Part shown: piece after piece, positions 17,505 to 25,870 of the stretch | How positions within the stretch are numbered: position 1 is the stretch's first letter | How the letters are laid out: the number at the start of each line of letters is the position of its first letter | Assembly: GCA_903888395.1 (NCBI GenBank) | Contig: CAISTO010000257.1 | Span: forward strand, 1 to 33,076 | Length of the DNA stretch: 33,076 nt | DNA from: an uncultured Bacteroidota bacterium | GTDB taxonomy: Bacteria > Bacteroidota > Bacteroidia > UKL13-3 | Direction of reading: 5' to 3' | Position numbers and translations under genes: made by a program | Notes under the pieces: model-generated | What the model was told of the DNA's origin: nothing | The model's database searches: none | What the model saw: only the letters and a program-made list of their open reading frames with translations

Positions 17505-18848
17505 TTATTTGAATAATTCAACTGCATCAAATAAAGTTCCAGGAGCTGGAGTATTTGGATTTGAATTGATTTCTGATTGAGGATACAAGAATCTTCCAGG
17601 TAATGTAGTTCCATTATTGATAGGAATTCCAATTAAATTTTTGGTTCTTCTAATGTCATTAAATGCTTCAACTTGACCAAATAAAGAAACATATTTTTCA
17701 GTTAATATTTCTTTTAATAATTTAGCATTATCGCTTACTTGAGCATCGGTGCTTACATAATCTGAATATGCTCCAGGCCCAAACTTATCGTCATGCGCTT
17801 TACGAACCTTATTTAAATGTTCTAATGCTTTTGCATCATTGCTAGTTCTAGCATAACATTCAGCCAATATTAATTGATTTTCGTTATAGCTTGCTAAAGC
17901 AAAATTAGCTTGAGCGTCAAAAATTCCACCATACATGTTTGGATCAACTGGAGAATAATTATCTAGTAAAAAATAATAATCAAAACGCGCAGTTTCATCA
18001 GTTTTAGCATTTCTTTTGTTTTTAGTAGAAGCACTATCTAATAAAGCAAACATATGAGAACCCTCACAGCTCATGTAACCAGAACGGTTCCAATCTAAAA
18101 AGTCGTAATAGATATTCCATGCACCAGGTGCAGCAGTTTCATGTTTGGCATGAAAATCATTTCCAGCTGAAACACCATCAGTAGCTGCAGCAATGGCACC
18201 AGCATAATCTTTTTTGTGTAACAAAGCTCTTGCTTTTAAAGTATTGGCTACTTCTTTCCATGTAAATGTACCAGCATATGCAGTTGCATATTTGTTAGAA
18301 GTTCCCACTCTAGCAATGGCAGAATCTAATAAACCTATGCAATAGGTATAAACAACCGACATTTTATCATAAACAGGGGTATTAATACCTTCAACACAAG
18401 CTTGACTTGAAGGAACATCGCCCCATAATGAAGAAGTAGTTAGTAGTAAATTAGCTTCAGTTATCATAGCTACACCCTCCAAAACTTTATCATTGGCAGT
18501 GATTGCTTTTGCTCTTACTAGTTTACATTGGCCTACGCCTTTAGAATAAAGTTCTTCCCAAGGAGAATTAAAATCACCAGATGTCATGTTGTATTGACCA
18601 TAAGAAATGTACTGACGATCGTAACCAGTAAATTGACCTGCAAAAATACCAGCTAGTCTAGCTGCTTCACCCTCGTTAAGCATTACATTAGCTAACTGAG
18701 CGCCAGTAATCATTAATTTTGGATCTGAGTCGCTAAACTCATTTGGATTAATTTTATTGATATCATTGATATCTTTATTACATGATGTAATAAAAAATAG
18801 GGGAGCAAAAAGTATTCCCGCTAATATATATTTTATTGTTTTTTTCAT
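17505..18848 (-). CDS. SusD/RagB-type nutrient-binding lipoprotein
   Basis: 447 residues. Signal MKKTIKYILAGILFAPLFF followed by lipobox ITSC, with Cys23 followed by NKD. TPR-like helices follow, including WKEVANTLKARALLHKKDYAGAI and LASYNENQLILAECYARTSNDAKALEHLNKVR. The C-terminal ILTEKYVSLFGQVEAFNDIRR and IPINNGTTLPGRFLYPQSEINSNPN are typical of the shorter SusD-like (SusD_2) subgroup. It sits on the cell surface as the lid of the SusC channel. It lies 11 nt downstream of the susC-like gene, so they are one operon. No glycoside hydrolase, sulfatase or sensor gene is next to it. The ligand is therefore unknown and could be a peptide or other oligomer. Confidence 0.93.
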   Translation of the reverse strand: MKKTIKYILAGILFAPLFFITSCNKDINDINKINPNEFSDSDPKLMITGAQLANVMLNEGEAARLAGIFAGQFTGYDRQYISYGQYNMTSGDFNSPWEELYSKGVGQCKLVRAKAITANDKVLEGVAMITEANLLLTTSSLWGDVPSSQACVEGINTPVYDKMSVVYTYCIGLLDSAIARVGTSNKYATAYAGTFTWKEVANTLKARALLHKKDYAGAIAAATDGVSAGNDFHAKHETAAPGAWNIYYDFLDWNRSGYMSCEGSHMFALLDSASTKNKRNAKTDETARFDYYFLLDNYSPVDPNMYGGIFDAQANFALASYNENQLILAECYARTSNDAKALEHLNKVRKAHDDKFGPGAYSDYVSTDAQVSDNAKLLKEILTEKYVSLFGQVEAFNDIRRTKNLIGIPINNGTTLPGRFLYPQSEINSNPNTPAPGTLFDAVELFK

Positions 18849-18859
18849 GATTGTATTTT

Positions 18860-21800
18860 TTAGAAATTTAATTTTAAACTAAAAATAAGTGATTTAGTAC
18901 CAGGGTTTGTAAAGTAATCTAAACCTCTGCCATTAGATGTACCAGTTAAATTTAATTCAGGATCTACACCAGGGAATTCAGTCCATAACAATAAGTTTCT
19001 TCCTGTAAATCCTACGCTTGCTCCAGGGATGTGAAGTTTGCTTAACACTGCTTTAGGCAATTTATAATTAACGCTTAATTCACGTAATCTGAACCAAGAA
19101 GCATCTCTAATATAATCTTGTGAAACTGAACCAAATCCTCCACCTAAACCAGTGTACCAGCTTTCATCAAGTAATACTTTTCCTCCACCATAGTCAGCAA
19201 TGTTTCCTCTAATAGTATAACTACCATCAGTATTTGCAGTAGCAAGTTGGCTAATAGTTTGCCCTCTATAGTTTTTAATAGTAGCGGCTTCATCGGCAGT
19301 AACAGTAACTTCATTGGCAGTTTCAGGAGTAACCCCAAAATTATTTAACACACCATAAGTACCAGCCCACATTTGTCCACCTTGTGAAGTTTCAAATAAA
19401 ATATTTACATCAAAACCTTTCCAAGAAATAACACTTCCAATACCAGCACGGTATTTAGCATTTGGATCGCCCAAAACACCTTCGGTAGCAGCAGCTTTTT
19501 TGAAGCCATTGCCATCAAGTGCAAAAGAACCATCAGCATTTGTTTCCCATTTACCACCCCAGAAAACGCCTAGTGCTTGTCCAGCAACTGCTCTAGATGA
19601 AGTTCCTGTGAAACCAGCTAAGAAAATAGAATTTACGCCACTAATATCGTCTACATTGTTTTTATTTGAACTTACATTTCCATAAACGCTTAAAGTTAAT
19701 TTTGAATTATCAATAACTTTAAAGTTCAATTCAGCTTCCCATCCTCTATTAGAAATTGTTGCAGCATTATCCCATTTACTAGTAAACCCAGATGATGCAG
19801 GAACATCAACAGCAAAAATGGCACCTGTAGTTTTATTTTGATAATAAGTAGCTGATAAACCAATTCTGTTTTTCAAGAATTTTAAATCAGTTCCAATTTC
19901 AAATTCTGTTTTTTGCTCAGGTTTAATATTTGGATTTCCTTGAATTGAACTTCTATAAATAGAACCTCCAAATTGAGAACCGTCTAAAGTTTCGCCCCAT
20001 CCAGATGCTGATGAAGAATTAATATAATTAGTATTCCAAATATAAGCAGGTGGCTCTACACCAACTAATCCAGCCGAAGCTCTTAATTTACCATAACTTA
20101 AAACCTTATTGTTTTGAAGAATGTCTTTGGTAAATTCATAAGCTAAAGTAGCACTTGGATAATAAAATCTGCCTTTAAAAGTACTTGCTGCTTCTGAAGC
20201 TGCAGTTAATTGTAAAAACACTTTATCTTGATAATCGATATCAGCAATACCATAAACTCTATTATTTTCTAAGTTTTCAACGCTGTTAAATGGATTCATA
20301 TTAGCGGTGGTATAATTAATAAAAGCATTTCTATCTTGATTATTCAAAATAAATTGGCTAGCAGAACCACCAATAGTATAATAACTGCGGTTAGTATATA
20401 AAAATCCAACAGTAGTATTAATACTTAAATCCTTATTTACTTCAAAAGAATTTTTGTTATAAGCATGGAAACTAATTTCACTTTGTTTTAAAAACTGATC
20501 TGTAAATGCACCATTTGAAGCACTAGCAGCCGACAAATAAGGGAAATAAGTAATACGTCTATCGTTTGAAATATCGTATCCAGTTCTTACTGTTAAAATT
20601 GATTTCTTAGCCCATTCCCAACTTGCTTCAGGAGTAATAATTACACGTGTTACATCGCTAGTATTTGTTTGTTTGTTCAAAGTCCAACCTGGATTATTAT
20701 AAGTTGGTGCTGCACTTCCCATATAATTGCGGTATCCTCTATGTGAATTAAATACAGGAATTCCCGCTGCATTATAGTAGGTACCAATATAATCGGTATT
20801 ATTAAAATCGGGAGCAGTTCTTAAATATCCTAAATATAATCCATCTAAGTTTGAACCTTGTTGAATTCTATTAGAGAATATTTTTGATAAAAAAGTATTC
20901 AATGAAAATTTAAATTTATCATTTAAATTGTGAGTATAGTTTAAACGGCCAGTTGTTCTTCTGTAATCAGAATTTCCATTTAAAATACCTTGTTGGTTCC
21001 AATCAGACAAATTAAAATAGATAGCACTTTTTTCGTTACCAGATGAAATAGAAATATTGTTATTATAAGTAACACCTGTTCTAAATACTTGATCTCTGTT
21101 TGCAGTATTATATTCTTTATTATCTCCTTTTTTAAGAATTGGGTTGTAAACAGTTCCGTTTTCAGCCACAAATTTTGGTCCGCTTAAATTTAAAGAATCA
21201 GCTCCTGAACGTAAAGCAATTTTATCGCCCCAACTTCCACCAGCATTAGCTTTCCATTTTCCGCCAGTACCTTGTCCATAAGTACCTTGTTTTTCATATT
21301 CTTTATTAATAAAATCAAGCGCTAAAGAAGAGCTAACTTCTACATTGATATTGTTTTTTTTGCTACTTCTTGAACCTCTTTTTGTAGTAACAATAATAAC
21401 ACCATTTGAAGCTCTTGTTCCCCAAACAGCGGCAGCAGCAGCACCTTTTAGCACTTCCACATTTGCAATGTCTTCAGGGTTAATGTCATTTAAGCGGGAT
21501 TGTTGAACCACTCCGTCAACACCTCCACCAATACTTGAATTACTCATTGGCACACCATCAATAACAATGAGCGGTTGTAAATTACCAGTAATGGTACTTT
21601 GACCTCTAATTTGAATAAATGCACCAGCACCCGGATCACCAGAATTTTTGGTAATTGCTAAGTTTGAAACTTTACCCGACAAACCTTGAATTACACCAGA
21701 TTCACCAGATGAAGCAACTGATTTTCCTTGAATTTGAGAAGTGGAATAACCAATTTTACGCAAACTTTTTTGTTCACCAATGGCAGTTACCCTTACTTCA

Positions 21801-22114
21801 TCAAGCATTAATGGATCTTTTACAAGAGTAATGTTTAAACCAGTAGTAGGTGAATTTTGGTCTACAACAATTTCTTTAACTGTCATACCCAAAAAGCGGA
21901 TTTTCAAAGTAGCCCCAGCTTCAGGAATATTTATACTGAATTTACCATTTTCATCGGTGGTAGTTCCAGTAGTAGATCCTTTAACGGCTACTGTAGCGCC
22001 AATAATTGGTTCGCTACCATCAGTCACAAGGCCTGTTACAGTCCTATTTTGTGACCAAACTGTTAGTATGGAAATCATCCATACAAACAAAAAACTTAAC
22101 AATTTTCTCTTCAT
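18860..22114 (-). CDS. SusC/RagA-type TonB-dependent outer-membrane transporter
   Basis: 1084 residues. Signal peptide MKRKLLSFLFVWMISILTVWSQ. A carboxypeptidase-regulatory-like domain follows (about 24-108, GLVTDGSEPIIGATVAVKGS...FLGMTVKEIVVDQ). The TonB box is near LDEVRVTAIG, then the plug (ALAG-type region IQGLSGKVSNLAITKNSGDPGA, IQIRGQSTITGN, PLIVIDGVPM, NVEVLKGAAAAAVWGTRASNGVIIVTTKRG). The 22-strand barrel begins after about residue 250 and ends in the aromatic FSLKLNF. It imports a large nutrient across the outer membrane with the SusD-like partner encoded 11 nt downstream. Confidence 0.96.
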   Translation of the reverse strand: MKRKLLSFLFVWMISILTVWSQNRTVTGLVTDGSEPIIGATVAVKGSTTGTTTDENGKFSINIPEAGATLKIRFLGMTVKEIVVDQNSPTTGLNITLVKDPLMLDEVRVTAIGEQKSLRKIGYSTSQIQGKSVASSGESGVIQGLSGKVSNLAITKNSGDPGAGAFIQIRGQSTITGNLQPLIVIDGVPMSNSSIGGGVDGVVQQSRLNDINPEDIANVEVLKGAAAAAVWGTRASNGVIIVTTKRGSRSSKKNNINVEVSSSLALDFINKEYEKQGTYGQGTGGKWKANAGGSWGDKIALRSGADSLNLSGPKFVAENGTVYNPILKKGDNKEYNTANRDQVFRTGVTYNNNISISSGNEKSAIYFNLSDWNQQGILNGNSDYRRTTGRLNYTHNLNDKFKFSLNTFLSKIFSNRIQQGSNLDGLYLGYLRTAPDFNNTDYIGTYYNAAGIPVFNSHRGYRNYMGSAAPTYNNPGWTLNKQTNTSDVTRVIITPEASWEWAKKSILTVRTGYDISNDRRITYFPYLSAASASNGAFTDQFLKQSEISFHAYNKNSFEVNKDLSINTTVGFLYTNRSYYTIGGSASQFILNNQDRNAFINYTTANMNPFNSVENLENNRVYGIADIDYQDKVFLQLTAASEAASTFKGRFYYPSATLAYEFTKDILQNNKVLSYGKLRASAGLVGVEPPAYIWNTNYINSSSASGWGETLDGSQFGGSIYRSSIQGNPNIKPEQKTEFEIGTDLKFLKNRIGLSATYYQNKTTGAIFAVDVPASSGFTSKWDNAATISNRGWEAELNFKVIDNSKLTLSVYGNVSSNKNNVDDISGVNSIFLAGFTGTSSRAVAGQALGVFWGGKWETNADGSFALDGNGFKKAAATEGVLGDPNAKYRAGIGSVISWKGFDVNILFETSQGGQMWAGTYGVLNNFGVTPETANEVTVTADEAATIKNYRGQTISQLATANTDGSYTIRGNIADYGGGKVLLDESWYTGLGGGFGSVSQDYIRDASWFRLRELSVNYKLPKAVLSKLHIPGASVGFTGRNLLLWTEFPGVDPELNLTGTSNGRGLDYFTNPGTKSLIFSLKLNF

Positions 22115-22558
22115 ATTTTTTTAAATTATCAAAATTCAAATTGGAAAACTTATAGCACAAATACTATAAAAAAAATTAAAAATTTAAAATGATTATGATT
22201 TTCAGGCAATTAAAAAATCCACTTTTCCACTTATCATAAATATATTTCTCAAAAATCAAGATTTTTAGCACCCTTCATTTTGACCAAAGCCTATTTTTTT
22301 TATAAATTTTATCATAAGTTTTTAATGTTTAACATTAACATAATATGATTTTTTTCCAAACTACTTCATCAGGTGTATTTTAGTATAAATATTTTAGCAT
22401 TTTTAATTGATAATTTTTTTCTTTTTTATTTAAATGTTATCAAGTATTATTTAATTATAAAATATGAAAAATTGTTTCAAACATTGTATTTGCTTAATGT
22501 TGTAATCTTTATAATTAAGTTTATAAGTTTAATTTTAAAAATAATTCAAAGTATAATC
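22115..22558. other. Long A/T-rich divergent intergenic region
   Basis: 444 bp between the divergent susC-like gene and the chorismate-mutase-fold gene. It is extremely A/T-rich. A frame open from 22373 in phase with the mutase-like gene encodes only Ile/Leu/Phe-rich low-complexity sequence and is not credible as protein. The one clear structure is the palindrome at 22322-22338. Promoters for both flanking operons must lie here, but no exact TAnnTTTG element was found. Confidence 0.6.
22322..22338. promoter_or_regulatory. Operator-like palindrome
   Basis: TTAATGTT-T-AACATTAA is a perfect 17-nt dyad about midway between the divergent susC-like and mutase-like genes. It could be a regulator binding site; in such A/T-rich DNA a chance palindrome is also possible. 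Confidence 0.3.
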
Positions 22559-22855
22559 ATGATCGAATTTGCCAATAAGTTAGAAGATTACCGAAACCAA
22601 CTTTCACATTTAGACAATAAAATTATTGAATTATTGAGCCAAAGGGCTTTGATATCGAAAGAAATTGGAATTTTAAAAACAAATAATAAAATTGAAATTT
22701 ATCAAAATGATTTTTGGGAAAAATCGCAATTAATTAGAAGTAAAACTATTGAATCTACTAGTTTGAATGGTGCTATTTCGAATCAAATTTTTGATTTAAT
22801 ACACCAACAATCATTGCTAATTCAAGAAGACATTTTAAAACAAAAAAATGCATAA
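22559..22855 (+). CDS. AroQ-type chorismate-mutase-fold protein
   Basis: 98 residues, the size of a free-standing AroQ mutase, which turns chorismate into prephenate. An ungapped alignment to the E. coli mutase domain recalled from memory places Arg12, Arg29, Lys40, Ser85 and Gln89 on the active-site Arg11, Arg28, Lys39, Ser84 and Gln88. The positions of Asp48, Arg51 and Glu52 hold Gln49, Phe52 and Trp53. Fold and binding pocket therefore look kept, but full catalysis is uncertain. The ATG at 22559 is chosen because it opens directly onto helix 1 (LEDYRNQLSHLDNKIIELL); the upstream in-frame extension is low-complexity. The stop overlaps the next gene by 8 nt (ATGCATAA), so translation is probably coupled. 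No other aromatic-synthesis gene is nearby, which points to a role tied to its operon partners. Confidence 0.8.
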   Translation: MIEFANKLEDYRNQLSHLDNKIIELLSQRALISKEIGILKTNNKIEIYQNDFWEKSQLIRSKTIESTSLNGAISNQIFDLIHQQSLLIQEDILKQKNA

Positions 22856-24089
22856 TAATTTGGAATTACTTTCTCCCGCAGGTTCTTACGAATCGTTGAT
22901 GGCGGCTATTCATGCTGGCTGTAATTCAATATATTTTGGAATAGAACAACTGAATATGCGTGCGCGTTCAAATATCAATTTTACCATTGAAGACTTAGGA
23001 AAGATTTCAAAAATTTGTAAGGAAAATAATATCAAATCGTATTTAACTTTAAATACCGTTGTTTTTGATCACGATATTTCGTTAATGAAACGAATTGTAG
23101 ATGCCGCTAAAGCAAATGGCATTAGCGCAATCATAGCAACAGATTTGTCGGTTTTGAATTATGCCAAAAAAGTGCAAATGAATGTTCATATTTCTACCCA
23201 ATCAAATATCACAAATATTGACACCGTTGAATTTTTCTCTGTTTATTCCGATGTAATGGTTTTGGCGCGAGAACTTAGTTTAACGCAAGTAGGTGAAATT
23301 ACCAATGAAATAAAAAGACGTGATATTACTGGACCTTCGGGTGAGTTAGTAAAAATTGAAATATTTGGTCACGGAGCATTGTGCATGGCAGTTTCGGGTA
23401 AATGTTATTTAAGTTTACATTCTAATTATGCCTCGGCAAATAGAGGTGCTTGTATTCAAAATTGCCGCAAAAGTTATGTAGTAATTGACAAAGAAGATGG
23501 CGTGGAATTAGAAATTGACAACGAATATATTATGTCGGCTAAGGATTTATGCACCATTGATTTTATGGATCAAATTATTCAGTCAGGAGTTGCTGTATTA
23601 AAAATTGAGGGTAGAGGAAGAAGTGCTGATTATGTTTCTACTGTTACCAAATGCTACCGTGAGGCCATTGATTCGTACTATAATAACTCATTTACAAATG
23701 AAAAAATAGTAGCATGGAGAAACCAATTATCTACAGTTTATAACAGAGGTTTTTGGGATGGATATTATCTTGGAAAAACAATGGGTGAATGGAGCAATGA
23801 ATATGGTTCAAAAGCTACCAAACGAAAGGTAATGATCGGCAAGGGAATTCGGTATTTTAAAGAAGCTAAAGTGGGCGAATTCCAGTTAGAAGCTCAAACA
23901 CTTTCTGTAGGTGATGAAATTTTAATTACTGGTCCAACTACCGGTGTGGTTCAAACTTTTGTAAAAGAAATGCGTTTGGATAATATCAATATCATTAAAG
24001 TAAATAAAGGAGATTCGTTTACCATTCAATTAGATGAATTGATAAGACCATCAGACAAATTATTTAAACTGGTTCCCACCAATGATTAG
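22848..24089 (+). CDS. U32-family RNA hydroxylase-like protein (TrhP/RlhA type)
   Basis: 413 residues. It opens with LELLSPAGSYESLMAAIHAGCNSIYFGIE, the U32 start. Later comes the core GHGALCMAVSGKCYLSLH, then ANRGACIQNCRKSY, giving four conserved cysteines (C-x6-C then C-x3-C), and KIEGRGRSADYVSTVTKCYREAID. Families with this core are annotated as collagenase-like peptidases. The characterised E. coli members TrhP (YegQ) and RlhA (YdcP) instead hydroxylate tRNA U34 and 23S rRNA C2501, with a need for prephenate and Fe-S biogenesis. The length is nearer TrhP than the longer RlhA, but the ANRGxC wording recalls RlhA, so the RNA target is not settled. It overlaps both neighbours by 8 nt, making a translationally coupled operon with the mutase-fold protein and a ferredoxin. 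Confidence 0.88.
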   Translation: MHNNLELLSPAGSYESLMAAIHAGCNSIYFGIEQLNMRARSNINFTIEDLGKISKICKENNIKSYLTLNTVVFDHDISLMKRIVDAAKANGISAIIATDLSVLNYAKKVQMNVHISTQSNITNIDTVEFFSVYSDVMVLARELSLTQVGEITNEIKRRDITGPSGELVKIEIFGHGALCMAVSGKCYLSLHSNYASANRGACIQNCRKSYVVIDKEDGVELEIDNEYIMSAKDLCTIDFMDQIIQSGVAVLKIEGRGRSADYVSTVTKCYREAIDSYYNNSFTNEKIVAWRNQLSTVYNRGFWDGYYLGKTMGEWSNEYGSKATKRKVMIGKGIRYFKEAKVGEFQLEAQTLSVGDEILITGPTTGVVQTFVKEMRLDNINIIKVNKGDSFTIQLDELIRPSDKLFKLVPTND

Positions 24090-24309
24090 AATAGTTCAGC
24101 AACGGGCTAAATGTATAGGTTGTAATATATGTGAGGAAGCCGCACCTTACCGCTGGCGAATGTCAAAGAAAGATGGAAAATGCACGTTAATAGGTGGAAC
24201 AGAGAAGAAAGGTTTTTTTTCTATATCTGTTGGCGATGACGAATGGGACGACCAAGTTAAAGCAGCCAAACATTGCCCTGTGAATATTATAAAAATAGGG
24301 AAGTTTTAA
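24082..24309 (+). CDS. Single-cluster [4Fe-4S] ferredoxin
   Basis: 75 residues. Cluster ligands are Cys11, Cys14 and Cys17 in CIGCNIC and Cys65 followed by Pro66 in HCPV, the standard one-cluster pattern; Cys34 is extra. The middle (WRMSKKDGKCTLIGG) resembles ferredoxins of the 3Fe/4Fe single-cluster kind. The ATG overlaps the end of the U32 gene by 8 nt, so it is very likely the electron donor for that protein. The stop is only 4 nt from the stop of the convergent SpmAB gene. Confidence 0.93.
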   Translation: MIRIVQQRAKCIGCNICEEAAPYRWRMSKKDGKCTLIGGTEKKGFFSISVGDDEWDDQVKAAKHCPVNIIKIGKF

Positions 24310-24313
24310 CTAC

Positions 24314-25747
24314 CTAAAAATACATTTTACAAACAAATATTCCTGCAATTACACAAACAAAATCTACCAAAAGCATAATGCTTAAAGTATAGCGACTGTC
24401 TTTAATATTTACCGAGCCAAAATACAATGCCACTACATAAAAAGTAGTTTCTGCAGCGCCTTGAAACAAGCAAGACAATTGGCCTGTAAGGCTATCGGGG
24501 CCATAAGTTTTCATGGCATCAAGCATAAATCCACGGGAACCGCCTGCGCTAAACGGACGCATAATAGCAACAGGAATGGCATTTATAATTTGAGGATCTA
24601 CTTTAAAAATATTCATTACAGAAGTAATTCCTCCCATTACAATATTCATTAATCCTGAATTGCGAAAAATACTCAATGCCACTAACATGGCAATCATATA
24701 AGGCAACACACGAACTCCAGTTGTAAATCCATCTTTAGCACCGTTTACAAACGAGTCGAAAATATTGGTATTATTGGCTTTAAAAACTTTTTCGTGCAAA
24801 ATTCCGTAGCCAATAATTCCTAAAATGATGAATAATAAAACAGCATTACTTAAGTTGCCAGTAAAATGAAATTTTTCAATTCCATCTAATTTATTTACAT
24901 AAAATAATACTAATCCAATTAGTGCACTTACGGCAGTTACAAATCCTAAAACCACTAAGTTTATCAAATTAATTCTTTGCTTTATACTCACAAATATGAG
25001 TGCTGCCAAGGTTCCTACAAATGAAGTAATAATGGTTGGAAGCATAATATCGGAGGGATTGGTAGCATTTTGCGCAGCTCTGTAACCAATAATAGAAGTT
25101 GGAATTAAAGTTAAGCCTGCTGCATGCAAACACAAAAACATAATTTGACTATTGGAGGCCTTCTCTTTATCGGTATTTACATCCTGCATGCTTTCCATGG
25201 CTTTAAGACCAAAAGGGGTGGCAGCATTGTCTAATCCTAAAAAATTTGCAGCAAAATTCATCGTCATAAAACCATAGGCAGCATGCCCTTTGGGCAATTC
25301 CGGGAAAATACGCGCAAAGAAAGGTGTTAACACTTTTGCCAATTTGGTAATGGCATTGGAGTCGTTTAACAAATGCAATAAACCACAGAAAAAAGTGAGG
25401 TAACCAATTAGTGGCAACCAAATATCAATGATAGTATTTTTACAAGTAACAAATATGCCATCGGCCGATTGTTTGCCTTTGCAAACTTCTACAATTCCAT
25501 TGTCTAATAACTTGTAAACAGTATCGTTTTGGGTAAATCCAGTTGCTTTATTCAACACCATATTTGCATACAAAATAGAATCACTATTTTGAAAAAAAGT
25601 AGCTTGATGCTCCGCAATGACTAAAGCATCGTTTTGCTTTCCGTTAACCATTTGGCCAAGGTTATAAAGCTGATTGCTGCCAAGCATATAAAAAATAAAT
25701 AGGATGCTTAACGCAATGATATAAGACCAAAATCTGCTTAATGCCAT
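24314..25747 (-). CDS. Fused SpmA-SpmB nucleoside-recognition (Gate) domain membrane protein
   Basis: 477 residues with a signal-anchor-like start (SYIIALSILFIFYMLGS), a soluble loop (about 30-105), then two Gate-domain halves. The SpmA-like half has FGFMT-type AAYGFMTMNFAANFLGLDNAATPFGLKAM. The SpmB-like half has IPVAIMRPFSAGGSRGFMLDAM and LSCLFQGAAETTFYVVALYFGS. In spore formers SpmA and SpmB are separate proteins needed for spore-core dehydration; Bacteroidota carry them as one polypeptide, with unknown cargo. About 8-10 membrane segments. It is convergent with the ferredoxin and has no visible terminator in the 4-nt gap. Confidence 0.9.
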   Translation of the reverse strand: MALSRFWSYIIALSILFIFYMLGSNQLYNLGQMVNGKQNDALVIAEHQATFFQNSDSILYANMVLNKATGFTQNDTVYKLLDNGIVEVCKGKQSADGIFVTCKNTIIDIWLPLIGYLTFFCGLLHLLNDSNAITKLAKVLTPFFARIFPELPKGHAAYGFMTMNFAANFLGLDNAATPFGLKAMESMQDVNTDKEKASNSQIMFLCLHAAGLTLIPTSIIGYRAAQNATNPSDIMLPTIITSFVGTLAALIFVSIKQRINLINLVVLGFVTAVSALIGLVLFYVNKLDGIEKFHFTGNLSNAVLLFIILGIIGYGILHEKVFKANNTNIFDSFVNGAKDGFTTGVRVLPYMIAMLVALSIFRNSGLMNIVMGGITSVMNIFKVDPQIINAIPVAIMRPFSAGGSRGFMLDAMKTYGPDSLTGQLSCLFQGAAETTFYVVALYFGSVNIKDSRYTLSIMLLVDFVCVIAGIFVCKMYF

Positions 25748-25870
25748 GTTTTTAATGATGAATGATGAATGTTTGATAAAAAATTAAAGCCGAATGATAG
25801 ATTTTTTATTTTAAATATCTAAAATTTTTTATTCAACAAATGTGATTTATACTTAAATATACATTTGAAA

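Noticed and set aside
22373..22558. N-terminal extension of the chorismate-mutase-fold protein
   Set aside because: It is in frame but encodes low-complexity Ile/Leu/Phe/Tyr from A/T-rich intergenic DNA; the known fold starts at the ATG at 22559.
22115..22558. Riboswitch or structured RNA in the long gap before the mutase-like gene
   Set aside because: No conserved riboswitch core or GC-containing stems were seen; only one A/T dyad.
22848..24089. Collagenase-like peptidase function for the U32 protein
   Set aside because: The four-Cys core matches the RNA hydroxylase branch, no protease catalytic motif is visible, and the operon partners fit redox RNA modification.
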